Shown here piece by piece: positions 11,448 to 25,514 of a stretch of 64,000 nucleotides of DNA. Numbering within the stretch: the first letter of the stretch is position 1; each line of letters opens with the position of its first letter. The notes beneath the pieces were generated by a model. It saw nothing but the letters and a program-made list of their open reading frames with translations. It was not told the origin of the DNA and searched no databases. This stretch comes from Rhododendron vialii (taxonomy: Eukaryota > Streptophyta > Magnoliopsida > Ericales > Ericaceae), in contig NC_080568.1 in assembly GCF_030253575.1 (NCBI RefSeq), positions 2,249,501-2,313,500 on the forward strand, in the 5' to 3' direction. The position numbers and the translations under genes were made by a program.

Positions 11448-13481
11448 ATCCTGCGTTTTCCTTGAGAGAGAAGGGAAAGGAAAGTTTACGTACGCTCTAG
11501 AATATTCTTTCCTCGGGTCAGTTCGCTTTCACGACTTGGTCGCCGGGTATCCTGAATCAGTATTGTTATTATTATCCTTTTAGCACAATTTATGTTTTCA
11601 TAAAGAAGATCTACTTATGGTGAAATTCGAAATATCGACCTTCGAAATAAGGATTCTGATCAACTGAGCAACATCTAGTTGATTAGTTCGCGTCTTTGTG
11701 TGTTCTTCATCTCGTACGAAATGTAATCCATTTTATGTTTTGAGTTGTTTTGTTTCGTCAAAACCAGACCTATTGAACAGATCGAGCTACGAAGTGATGT
11801 ACTTGCGTTTATGTGTTTAAGTTATGTTTGGATCTGGAATGATCAGTGCCGACTTTGATGTTTGCAGTGCCCAAGCTCGACTCCAAACTTGATTGCCCAC
11901 TTGCTATTAAGTCATAGAAAATAAAGGTCATATAAGTATAAATAAATAAAATCAAGATCACATTGAGTTTACATTTTTTTTTCCGATGCCTTATGGCAGG
12001 GCCCGTGGTCTTGTGGGGGCTTGCCCCGGGGCCGACTCTGGGAATGCTAGAACGTCAATGAAGTGAAAGTGTTTCAATTTCTGGCCTTCAATATGATCAG
12101 CGTACCATAATTGGTCCCTCCATATTTCCTGATTGGGCGGATAACACAAATGGTGCCTAAAGTTTCCTTATTTTGCGAATTGGGTCCATTCTCCTTCAAT
12201 TGACATGTTGAGAAACATTAGGGAGTGGTAATGTAATTTCCCTTCTGCATTTCTTTCTCAACAAATGGAAGAATTTAATTAAAATTCTGAAAGGAAGAAC
12301 TGGATATTGATATGCGAATTCCATATGCTATACGTGGTTGTAGACTTGCAGTCTTTCACTGCAACAATTCTCTATTTCTCTGTATCTATTTTCTTCTGTA
12401 CCGGCACATTGTCGGCCATTGAATTACGTAAAAATTTTAGAGACGAGAAGACTACTTATAATCAAATGACTGAAAATACCAACAAATATGAATATGTAGA
12501 ATTTGAGTTATTAACATACACCTTCTACTCAGTTTATCACTACAAGCCAAACATCATGAAATGCAGAAACATACCAAACGGAGCCTAAATCTCTTACGCA
12601 TTGCTAGCTCAACTTCAGAATTTTCAGAAACAAACGAATATAATTGGAGATAACTATTCCAAGACAGGGCCAATAGTACACAGAGGGACAAATAAACCAA
12701 AAAAAAAACCCACCATGCTCCTCCAAGTAAATGTAAATACGAATTAAGAGACGATTGATAAAAACGCCGAATCCCAGACCCGGCTAGACATTGCGAGACA
12801 TTCTTTCTTCTGTTGAACTGGTCAATTAGGTAACCCGTGAAAAAAATTAGGTCAATCAAAAATCGGTAGTCAAGCATCCATATTAGATTGATTTCATGGT
12901 ATATTCCTGAATTCTTACTAGCTAATTCCATCAAATAGTTGCCGATGTACAATCAAATGTGATTACCTATATGGATGGAAAACTCGACGAGCCTACAAAA
13001 TGAATGGTTTCGATTGCTTGTGGGCAATGTATCGATTTCACAATATATTCCTAAACATAGGCAATTTTTCAAAAGTCGCTAGGCGCTAGTCAGACAGTCA
13101 ACCACTTTCGAGCTTTGAGGCCTATTAATCGGCAATTAATTGGCCCATAGCAATTAGTAATCGGCAATTAACCGGCGCATAGCAATTAGTCGAATCTAGA
13201 CCCCGCCAGCAATTTTTAGAACACTGTGGGTGGACTGGGAGAAAGAAAGAGGGAGAGGAGGGGATAATAAAAAGGGAAACCACAGCCATACGTTAAGCCA
13301 GGGGCTATCAAAAATCTTATCCTCTTTTTTCTAGATTTTTTCTGCATTCACTCATATTTGCTCTCAGATGATATGATATGCTGATTCCAGCTGACCTATC
13401 CCTCCTCTCTCACCCACATTTTCCACCACTCGCTATTCTGATTTATTTTATGTTTTCCCATAATATAAGCTGTAACTGAGC
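11448..13481. other. Intergenic between HyPRP and GAPA
   Basis: The first few hundred bases are the HyPRP 3' region. No further gene is supported; an open frame on the minus strand at 12554-12952 is not recognised and has no promoter or splice context. 13060-13230 has repeated ATTAATCGGCAATTAA-like motifs typical of a decayed MITE. The last 200 bases are the GAPA promoter. Confidence 0.4.
13316..13321 (-). promoter_or_regulatory. I-box core (GATAAG) upstream of GAPA
   Basis: CTTATC on the plus strand is GATAAG on the other strand, about 210 bases upstream of the GAPA start. I-boxes are known light-response elements in photosynthesis genes. A six-base match alone is weak. Confidence 0.35.
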
Positions 13482-13513
13482 CGCTGCTGCTTCTGCTGCT
13501 GCTGCTGCTGCTT
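13482..13513. repeat. CTG trinucleotide repeat in the GAPA leader
   Basis: An imperfect run of GCTGCT/CTG units with one TTC interruption ends 15 bases before the GAPA ATG, so it is expected in the 5' untranslated region. Confidence 0.7.
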
Positions 13514-13527
13514 AGGAAAAGACATCC

Positions 13528-17528
<4,001 letters not shown>

Positions 17529-18575
17529 ACTATTTATAATTTAGTAACATTTTTCATTATTTTACTCCCCATGTTTTCTTGTAGATCTATTTTTGTTGGA
17601 AATTGTAATGAGAATGTATAATGTGAAACGTTTTTCATCGTCCTGAAATTTCAGTTTCTAAATAAGAGGTTATTAATTGAGCCCAGCGATATTAATTCCC
17701 CTTCCGATGTGATCCTGAGCTGTTTGTCACGACGTAACAGCAATTTGAACGTCAAGTGTCAAACCTCACAGCTTTGCAGGGACATAAGACATTTTTTTCA
17801 AAATTAAGACCCTCACTCAATTACAGCTTCAAATCTTGGAATATATCACTATATCCGAAGCTTTCAACTGGCCTAATAAAACTAACACTGAAACATGCCA
17901 TGATTACAGGAGGCCAACATTAGCATTTGTCTAGAAATAGCTGAAATGAAGGATGCATAAACAAGCATGCTGTATCGAAAACTTCACAATTCCAAACAAA
18001 AAGGAATTCAAAAATTTCAGGGTCCCAAACATCTAAATGCAGAATGTGTGTGTGTGTAGAGTTCTCCTCAAAACTAAATACAGCAGATTCACCTCATCCT
18101 TGCACTGGAAATAGATATCATACTGAAATTGGATCACCAGAAAGACAATAAATACCATCATCAATCCACTTCAGGGAATTCTCAACTCGCTCTAATCCAA
18201 TGAAATCTAACAAGTTTCAACAACCCATTCCATAATACAGTTGCTACAATTGTCTACTGATAGATAACTTTAGATTTTCACTTCAGCATACGATTTGCAG
18301 GACACAAAAGCCACATCAACAGGTGATTTAGATCTTTCGTCACTTTAGCAAGATTGTATTGATTGTATCTAAGCAATTCATTTCACATTTTCTTCTTTCT
18401 AGCATTCACAGTACACATGCTTTCAGGAAATGTATAGTCAAGAAAAAAATTGACATTTTGTTGGCTTTGATGATCAGGTCAAACTGTTTGCAAGGGAATT
18501 TCAAATGACATCTCATCATATCTCATTGCGACAAGATTTAAGAACAGGAATCCGAAGACAGTGACCCTAAATTCA
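17529..18575. other. Convergent intergenic region between GAPA and the VTT gene
   Basis: Holds the 3' ends of two genes pointing at each other. It has an AATAAG-type signal near 17660 and no coding region. Confidence 0.4.
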
Positions 18576-20391
18576 TCACTTAATTCCTTTGGACAACATT
18601 TTAGATGGGTCGACGGTACTATTACATGCCTTCATATCCTCACTAGGGCTGGCTAACGCAACTGAGATAGTACTGGCATATTTCTTGACTCTCAAGGAGA
18701 TTAGAATGCTCGATAAAATTCCAAGAAGGGGAAAGAGGTACGACCAAACCTTGGATTTCTTAGACCCAGATGCCGAAGCTACAGCGGCACCAGCGAGGCT
18801 GCCAATTGCTGTATTTTGCAAAATCATGGGCAGGCAACCAATTACAGTAGGGAGGAGGAAGTCCACAATGAATCCCACACCAGTAGCAGCCAAGGCGTAA
18901 TTTATAATGTAGGAAGGTATGGGTGAGAACCGAGCAAGAAGAACAAATCTCCAGCCATCTTGTTCAACACCTTTGGAAAGCACATGAAAGTACTTATTTC
19001 TATGGGCCCACTCCATTGCTGAACTTGAACTCCTAAATACAAATCTGAAAAAAAGAAATTGATGTTATGGTAGTTCCAAATACAATGAACTTTAAAAGAA
19101 GCTACTAAAGCACTATGTTATATATCAGGAATTAGCACCTGGTTCTGAGATGTCTTCACACATCAGACATCCCTAAACTCTTTTGCCTTTAGTCATTACG
19201 ATACTTAGGGCCCAGGTCATAGGCATGACGTGGTCATAGGCATGACGTGAACATTTAAAAAACAACTATATTTGAAAGCAACATACCCCGATGTAGATAG
19301 TTTTATTAATCGTCAACCAACAGTCACAATAGAGATAATGAATCCAAGTGTGGAACTACAAATTGCATCTGAACTATTTTGGCACCCAAACTTAGACCGC
19401 AAAACCATGACAAGCAAAACACCCAAAGGCCTAGTTAGCAAGCAATAAGCATCCAATCAAACAGCCAAAGAAACAAAATAATCGACAAAAAAGAGTAAAA
19501 ATTGCAATCCTACCCAGCTAGCCCAAAAGCTAAACCAAGTAGATAAGACAAACCACTGGCTCAAGGCAGTAATCAGAAGTTCAAACCTAGCTTGTTAAAA
19601 CTATCTATGTTTCTATACTTGGAGCATTTTTGTTGTTACAGACTAGGGGAGTATTAGACTAGTAAATCAGATGAAATGCTGAAATGTGGCAATCACGGCT
19701 GGCTGGCCATGCTCTCTCTCTCTCTCTCTCTCTACATTTCAAAAACAGATCTAGGGTTTTGACAAAAATGCATTCTATTTAAGTTCAGGAGACAATTTTG
19801 GGACGGAGTTAATACTACTAGCTTTTTTGATAACTCCGAGCCAGCTTACACGCACCTCGATTAAACGTGTGTACAACCAATTCCAAACGGAGCGAGCTAC
19901 AAAAATACATCTTTCTGACAAAAATGCATTCTAGTTAAGTTCACGTGACAGTTTTGGGACGGAGTTAGTACTAGTAGCTTTTCTGATAACTCTAGCGTCA
20001 GGCCGGCTTACGCGCACCTCGATTAAACATGTATACAAAAAATTCAAAACGGAGTTAGCTCAGAAAGATAGATATATATCTACCTGCCGATCCAGAAGGA
20101 GAGGGAGGCGCCGAGGAGCTTAGCTGAGAAGACGCAGAGGACGGCGGGGAAGAATCCAAAGAGGAGAGAGGCACCTGCTTCGAAGAACACAGCGTAAGGG
20201 AGGCACAGAGCTAGAGTGAGGGTGTGGAGCCCTACGTAGGCAGGAATCGCCCATATCCCCAGCCGATCCGACATCTGTCGTGACCATTCCAAGGCCGCCT
20301 CTTTGTCCCATTCCCGCCGCTTGCTCGCCGCCGCTATCAGTGCCCCGATTATCGCCACTACGGCTACTGCAATCAGGCTCCCTTTCCCCAT
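18576..20391 (-). CDS. VTT/SNARE-associated (TVP38/TMEM64 family) membrane protein
   Basis: Two exons are read on the minus strand, 20391-20084 and 19044-18576, joined in frame through an Arg codon (AG/A) into 258 residues. The first Met (MGKGSLIAVAVVAIIG) opens a transmembrane segment; the protein has about five hydrophobic segments. The central VTT (SNARE-associated Golgi) domain contains LPYAVFFEAGASLLFGF, FWIGRFVFR, RFVLLARFSPIPSYIINYAL and LLPTVIGCLPMILQNTAIGS. These carry the family's F..a...fG, R..P..P and G..P...... patterns. Plant members such as the Arabidopsis At1g03260 type are of similar length; the wider family includes lipid scramblases of the endomembrane system, so such a role is an inference. 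A CT microsatellite (coding strand) lies in the leader. The 1-kb intron holds a 156-bp tandem duplication. Confidence 0.9.
19761..20062. repeat. 156-bp tandem duplication in the VTT gene intron
   Basis: GACAAAAATGCATTCTA starts both copies (19761 and 19917). Each then has a TTTTGGGACGGAGTTA block, a GATAACTC block, and a CGCACCTCGATTAAAC block. The last block, in reverse, resembles the tail of Au-type SINEs (GAGGTGCGTGTAAGCTGG), so the unit may be an old retroelement end duplicated once. Confidence 0.7.
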
Positions 20392-20418
20392 TTCTGTGTG
20401 TGGGAGATGGAATTTTCT

Positions 20419-20434
20419 GGAGAGAGAGAGAGAG
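20419..20434. repeat. (GA)n in leader of the VTT gene
   Basis: Short GA run on the plus strand (CT on the coding strand), about 30-40 bases upstream of the start codon. Confidence 0.7.
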
Positions 20435-20578
20435 GGTATGAACTGGAGCAAGTGTCGTACCCGCGAAAATTATCCGGACGTAGCGGGCCTTAACCCGTGT
20501 ATAATGGAAAGAAGAAAGCCCAATGGTCTTTGTGGGCCCACGTGTATACATATATATACCTCATAGAAAAGTACTCGA

Positions 20579-20830
20579 AGGGCTGCAAACGAGCAGCCGA
20601 GCCGGGCTTTGAAATGTTCGAGTTCGGTTCGTTCAAAACTGTCCTAGCTCGAGTCAACCCTAAGTAATCGAGCTTGAGCTCAACACGTTTAGCATTGAGG
20701 TGCGGTTCATTTATGCAACTGTACAAATGAGCCATGTTACAACTAACTTGAGCTCGGTTCGGTTACTAAACGAATTTAACACTCGAGCTCAAGTCGTTTT
20801 TTCTAAAGAGTTTAGCCTAGCAGCTCGGAA
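20579..20830. mobile_element. Fragment of hAT-like CGAGCT-rich element
   Basis: Begins GGGCTGCAAACGAGC, then has repeated TTCGAGTTCGG, GAGCTTGAGCTC and ACTCGAGCTCAAG motifs like those of the element at 8024-8486. The right end is not clear, so it is probably truncated or very diverged. It lies directly upstream of the VTT gene promoter. Confidence 0.45.
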
Positions 20831-21286
20831 GTTTGTAATAAAGTAATTGATAAGATTAGAATCGTTTGCAGCGCATCTCCGATGGGAGCCTTCAAATCTC
20901 ACGTGGCGCGGTAGTTTCCATTTTTTAAGCAACCACCAGCTCCAATCTAATGGCATTTGAAAGTTTTAAATCTTACGTGGATTTGACATGATCATTGCCA
21001 ATGCCTTTTTCCAGCCAATTCTGTCAACGACCACCTTTCAGCACCTTTCCATGGACTCCCTTGACAAAAAAAATTAACCACGATTTGCGCTGTAGTTCTG
21101 GTGGAAGGGCATGAAACGGGATGCAGCTCAGTTTGTGTCTTGAGTGTCTTAACCTTTCATCATGTCAAAAGAGCAAAAAATCGGAGACCTGTCTGATTGT
21201 TACTATTGTTTTTTTCTTATAGGCAAAAGTAACATTTTATTCAAAAAAAACTTGACGAATGATACATCAAGTGGCATAGTGCAAAT
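20831..21286. other. Intergenic, no feature seen
   Basis: AT-rich with no coding region or clear repeat structure. Confidence 0.35.
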
Positions 21287-21561
21287 GGAGAAGTGCTTCT
21301 TAATGCCAGTGAAGTCACCTAGAGCCCTGCTGCAGCCTGCCGCGATGGTGCACACAGTTTGGCTTAGGGGCATATGTACATGCCCTCTTCTTCACTTGCG
21401 TAGTCGGCCTTTGCTTCAGCTTCCATGGCAAGTTGTGGCCTCTCCTGTGGAGACGCTGGAGGTTTTGATCTCTTTGGAACCCTGTGTGACACACCTTGCA
21501 AATGTCACCGTCGGAGTCATTGGTTAAAGGCCACCACCTCTGCATCTGGTCCTGGAATTGG
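21287..21561 (-). pseudogene. INDETERMINATE-domain (IDD) C2H2 zinc-finger pseudogene fragment
   Basis: Read on the minus strand, it carries pieces of the IDD/BIRD zinc-finger region in the right order but in shifting frames. GPDAEVV comes first, then ICKVCHTGFQRDQNLQ, LHRRGHNLPWKLKQR, a CVHH pair and finally RALGDFTGIKKHF. Intact family members have these in one frame. Two frame changes are needed, one between GPDAEVV and the first finger and one between CVHH and RALGDFTG. The first finger has 13 residues between its second Cys and first His instead of 12, from an extra codon. The match stops at KKHF, before the remaining fingers. It is a decayed partial copy of an exon; whether it arrived by retroposition or inside a mobile element cannot be told. 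Confidence 0.8.
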
Positions 21562-22015
21562 AAAATTGTACGCCCGACACAAGGAACAAAATCATGGTTG
21601 TTACTTTGGGTATTTCAATGCTAATTTGCTTGGAAAACCACCACTCAAATCATTTTCTTAGGAATTTATACCTAGTTGTGATTGTGCAGCAAATGGCACC
21701 AGAGAGTAAGGTTGCACAAACCACATGTGACATGGCCTAAGGCCTTGGCTACCCAACTCATCTCCTCAATTCCTTAGATTTGGATTATTTTTTGATCTCT
21801 TGGCAAGTTGCAAAGCATAATTTTCATGTTACCAAAAATAAGAACTTTCAGAGAACATATTCGATTATTTAGTATTTTCGTGTTTGTAATATCGTAGTAC
21901 ATTACCATAATTTCCCAATTTGTCAACTGGGGATGAACACTTGACATAGTTAGAAATATGACTTGTGTTTTTTTTTTTCTTTCTCCCAAAACATAGTTAG
22001 GCTTTTTGGGCTAAG
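21562..22015. other. Intergenic, no feature seen
   Basis: No gene. The AT-rich sequence leads into the foldback element. Confidence 0.35.
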
Positions 22016-22300
22016 TTTTGCTAAGATGTTTGGGTTTTCTCTTGTTTCGTCATTATTCAATTTTTTTTCACGTTTGTTAGTTTTGTGCCTAACTTTTGCG
22101 GATTATTGATTCGTCGGCTTTTTGGGCTTTATCTTGGATATTTCAAAAAATATTTGGGTAAAAATCATAATTTTGTACTTTTTCGATTCATCTTGACGAG
22201 ACAAATTAATAATCCACAAAAGTTAGGCGCAAAACTAACAAATGAGAAAAAAATTTGAATAAGGACAAAACAAGAAAAAGCCCAAAAAAACCCTTAGCGG
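22016..22300. mobile_element. Foldback element with about 100-bp inverted arms
   Basis: The left arm (about 22016-22115) and right arm (about 22200-22300) are imperfect reverse complements. Both contain TTTGTTAGTTTTGYGCCTAA and a TTTTGKGGATTATT segment, and TTGGGCTTTTTCTTG-like outer parts. The unpaired centre is about 80 bp. Arm motifs (AAAACTAACAAATG, GATTCGTC) recur in the larger foldback at 47981-49030. Confidence 0.65.
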
Positions 22301-22354
22301 AACTTAAGCGGGAAGCATATAGAAAATAAGATAAGTACATCCAAACAAACCCCC

Positions 22355-22625
22355 CTTCGTGTTCTGAAGTTGTCCAGCAAACATTACAGGGAATGGTGCC
22401 TTTGTTTCATTAGAAGCAGCATACAAAATACTACGTAGGATCCTCCTAGACTCCTAGAAAATCTCACTTGTCCCTCTCTAACTACCAACAAACAATCCAT
22501 TTTTCATGTTTTGAAAGTTGTCCAACAAAAACATAGTAAAAGGGGATGGTGCCTTGGTTTTATTATAAGCAGCAAACAAGATACAAAAGTGATCATAGAA
22601 AATCTCACTTCTCCCTCTTTCACTC
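22355..22625. repeat. Diverged two-copy direct repeat
   Basis: Segments at about 22355-22490 and 22505-22625 share GAAGTTGTCCA, GGGATGGTGCC, TAGAAAATCTCACTT and TCCCTCTYT blocks in the same order with substitutions and small gaps. Non-coding. Confidence 0.55.
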
Positions 22626-22906
22626 AAAATACCTCAACAACAGTCGAAATGAGTGAGCCAGGAGAGAGGATACAACAAAACTACACTACAGCTTTCAAAA
22701 CGAAGAACGTTATGTACAAAGAGGCACCCGTTGTTTCAAAACGAAGAACGTCCAGCAGAGAGAGTCCCGTAGCTTCTCGAACTAGGGGCTATGCCGGCCT
22801 CAGTGGCCCCTCCGTTGTGCTCCCACGGATTTCAGCGACTCAATTTCACGGGAGCTGCATAAAAAGTCACAATAGTTAGCCACGATTGGTGTTATAAGCA
22901 TCCCAA

Positions 22907-23052
22907 ATCCTAGTGCCAAAAGTTTTTCATAAACCCAATGTTCCAAGTCACTCTCGGCCATAAGATCGTATGGAAATCAATCCTAGTGCCAAAAGTTTTT
23001 CATAAACCGAATGTTCCAAGTCACTCTCGGCCATAAGATCGTATGGAAATCA
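22907..23052. repeat. Two perfect-looking 73-bp tandem units at the LTR element insertion site
   Basis: ATCCTAGTGCCAAAAGTTTT starts both units, at 22907 and 22980; they differ by one base or so. The LTR retrotransposon inserted at the end of the second unit. Confidence 0.9.
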
Positions 23053-23242
23053 CTGTTGAATCTTGTAATCCATAATTTTCTTATTAATTTGGAATGCATG
23101 TATCTCAAGTTGAAGTACTAAGCTTTGTCCCTGTCCTTGTCAGCTCAGTAGCTAAAGCCACTCTTCACTTTACTTGAGTAGCTTCGCCCCTGGAGATCTA
23201 TGTACTCGCATAGAATTTTCCTCACTCTCTTATTACTGAAGG

Positions 23243-23564
23243 TGTTGGGATTTGTCCTACATCGGTTAATTATCTCCTCTAAAACTAGTATATGAGCCTG
23301 GGCAGCCTCTCCACTCTTTGCCAATTGGTTTGGAGTTGGATACTTTAACATGGTATTAGAGCTAGGCTTTCGGAGGCTTTTCCCTTTTGTTTGTGCCATA
23401 GTTGCACTTTGTTTCATTGTGATCCGTGTATTCCGGATCCTTTGTTGACCTCTCCACGTGCGAATCGGGGGTCACACGTACAGGGGAGTGTTAGGATTTG
23501 TCCCACATCGGTTAATTATCTCCTCTAAAACTAGTATATGAGCCTGGGCAGCCTCTCCACTCTT
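23243..23564 (+). mobile_element. TRIM-like miniature LTR element nested in the 5' LTR
   Basis: Its own 5' LTR (23243-23350, 108 bp) begins TGTTGGGATTTGTCCTACAT and ends TTTAACA. It is followed at once by TGGTATTAGAGC, a methionine tRNA primer-binding site. About 138 bp further on, a purine tract (CAGGGGAG) precedes a second LTR starting TGTTAGGATTTGTCCCACAT at 23489. That copy is truncated at about 23564, losing its last 30-odd bases. The size and structure fit terminal-repeat retrotransposons in miniature. The truncation shows a deletion after insertion. Confidence 0.85.
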
Positions 23565-23640
23565 CCTCAAGTCAGGAATGGCGGGATGCAGAACTACAAC
23601 TGTGAGAGATGCATCCCGAACTACAACTGTGAGAGATGTA
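23565..23640. repeat. Short 30-bp duplication beside the nested TRIM
   Basis: ACTACAACTGTGAGAGATG occurs twice, about 30 bases apart, between the truncated TRIM and the resumption of the host LTR. It marks rearranged sequence at the junction. Confidence 0.6.
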
Positions 23641-24272
23641 AAGCCCTCTGGGGACTAGTGATTCATTCTCTAGATTCATCCATGTAGTCTTATAAAAGGA
23701 CGCTTTATGTTATTGTTTTAAGACAAATGAAATATAATCGGAAATACTATCAGAATCATATTCTCTACTATCAAGTCCTCTTTGGTAAAGTTCTAGTTGA
23801 GCAGGAGCTTTATAGGGCTCTATCCTACATCTCCAAAAACATCGATCGTTGTGTTCTTTCTTTTATTATTTGCTTCCGCTGCCCCCCAAAAATTCCAACA
23901 TGGTATCAGAGCGGGTTGAGTTCATTATCTGGGCGTAACCAAGTGATTACATTCCTACCCCGTACTTTTTGTGCTCAGCCTCATACATGTTTTTTGCCCG
24001 CATCATCTGTTTTTTAAAATTTTGAAATAAAATGTGTTTCCATGATCCAATGCAAAAGGTTTGAAGAAAAATCATTTTTTCCATAGTAGCAAATTGCTAC
24101 AAAGTTTTTTTAAAGAAAACATGAAAGGAAAGCCAAAATTTTTGGCATGCCGCAAAGGCAATCAAAATTGGGTTTGTCAAATGATGACCAAGGGAGCAAA
24201 TCTCCCACAAGAAAAGGGCTCGCAAATGCAGCAGCCAAAAGGTTATAAATATTCAAACTTTTTTTCAGGATC

Positions 24273-24698
24273 ATGGACAATCAAAACATGTCCATTGTCG
24301 TCAAGATTTCCTTCAAAAATCTCCTCAATGAGATCGTGGACAAATTCAACGTGGCACCACCAATTTGGGAATCCTACCAAACTGTAGGAAAAAAATTCTA
24401 GGCAAGTGTTGAGATTCGAGATAATGCTGTTGAAGGCGGTTCAATCAAACTTCACAGCTCTCGTCACACAAAAAAAATTGATGTAGATCAAGAGGCAGCT
24501 AAAATTGCCATTGAGCACTTGAAGGATTTTCTAAATTTTGAAGTTGATGATTTCAACCTTCATGACAAGGAAATGTATCGTCAACATCTCAAACAAGTTG
24601 TATTCACGTTGGTCGAAGCACTTCAAGAAAAAAAGGCTCTCAAGGATGAAATTGCAAAAATCCAGACAAAGGCAAAGGATGCGGAAATTAGAATTTAG
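24273..24698 (+). pseudogene. Captured ORF resembling a dsRNA-binding motif, one in-frame stop
   Basis: A frame of 141 codons plus final stop runs from ATG 24273 to TAG 24698 and is broken once by TAG at 24399-24401. The first part reads like a double-stranded RNA binding motif. It has an alpha-helical LLNEIVDKFNVAPPIWESYQ, a VGKKF strand before the stop, then ASVEIRDNAVEGGSIKLHSS, then DQEAAKIAIEHLKDFL like the lysine/alanine-rich second helix of the fold. The rest is a predicted coiled helix rich in Lys and Glu (LKQVVFTLVEALQEKKALKD). The ATG follows a TTTTTTTTCAG that resembles a splice acceptor, so this may be a captured host exon. The similarity is by eye; a retroelement-specific gag-like protein is an alternative. 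Confidence 0.5.
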
Positions 24699-25068
24699 GT
24701 GGGGTGTTGGAACTTGTAATCCATAATTTTCTTATTAATTTGGGATGCATGTATCTCAAGTAAGATACATGATAATATTTATTTAGTTTTATCACATTGG
24801 GAGATGTAAAATCCTTTAGGGACTAGTGATTCATTCTCTGGATTCATGCATGTAGTCCTATAAAAGGACGCTCTATGTTATTGTTTTAAGACAATTGAAA
24901 TACAATCGGAAATACTATCAGAATCATATTCTCTATAATCAAGTCCTCTTTGGTAAAATTCTAGTTGAGCAGGAGCTTTGTAGGGCAGAGCCCTACATCT
25001 CCAAAAACATCGATCGTTGTGTTCTTTCTTTTATTATTTGCTTCTGTTGCCCCCCAAAAATTCCAACA

Positions 25069-25514
25069 ATCACAAGGCATGAATCTCGAAACATGATTCT
25101 ATCTATGGCCGGAAGTAACTTGAAACATGGGGACTCGCGCAATTAGGTAGTGTATGAAGGACCTTGGCCCGAATCCTAGAGCAGCAAAAGTCATGAACTG
25201 GTCCTCTAGTAATGTGACTTATTGGTTGTCTAAATGGTGTTGGAATTCCATTGAAGTGGTGAAGCAAATATGGCAGACGACACAAAGCCTGGGATTTAGA
25301 CTCTTGTTGATCTGAATAAATTTCTTATTGCACTCTAAAAAGAAAAAGAATAAATCTCTTCGCCTGTTACGAAACAGGATGGCAAATTGCAGATCCTGTC
25401 CTGGTCTATTTTTCACGGTCTCAGAAGATCATCATCAAACAACGTAAGAACACTTGCATGGAAATGAAAAAACAAAGAGAGGGAATGATCAAGCTAGGAG
25501 CGAAATAGTAACAA
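25069..25514. other. Downstream of the B12D-like gene; no other feature
   Basis: Apart from the target duplication at its left edge, this is the 3' flank of the minus-strand gene; no coding region is seen. Confidence 0.35.

Larger units (their letters stand above)
23054..25068 (+). mobile_element. Non-autonomous LTR retrotransposon with captured ORF
   Basis: The 5' LTR is 23054-23900 and the 3' LTR is 24705-25068. Both begin TGTTG and end TTCCAACA. The flanking 5-bp duplication ATCAC is perfect (23049-23053 and 25069-25073). Directly after the 5' LTR lies TGGTATCAGAGC, the primer-binding site for initiator methionine tRNA. A purine-rich tract (AGGTGGGG) precedes the 3' LTR. Both LTRs carry a TATAAAAGGACGCT promoter motif. 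The internal part is only about 800 bp and has no gag, protease, integrase or reverse transcriptase; it has a different ORF at 24273-24698. The 5' LTR is more than twice as long as the 3' LTR because a TRIM-like element is inserted in it. Strand is set by the primer-binding site. Confidence 0.93.

Noticed and set aside
12554-12952. 132-codon minus-strand frame with hydrophobic stretches
   Set aside because: Not recognisable, no start or promoter context, and surrounded by AT-rich non-coding sequence.
23727-24017. Frames inside the LTRs (MKYNRKYYQNHILYYQ and its copy)
   Set aside because: They are translations of the LTR promoter/R-U5 region and occur in both LTRs.
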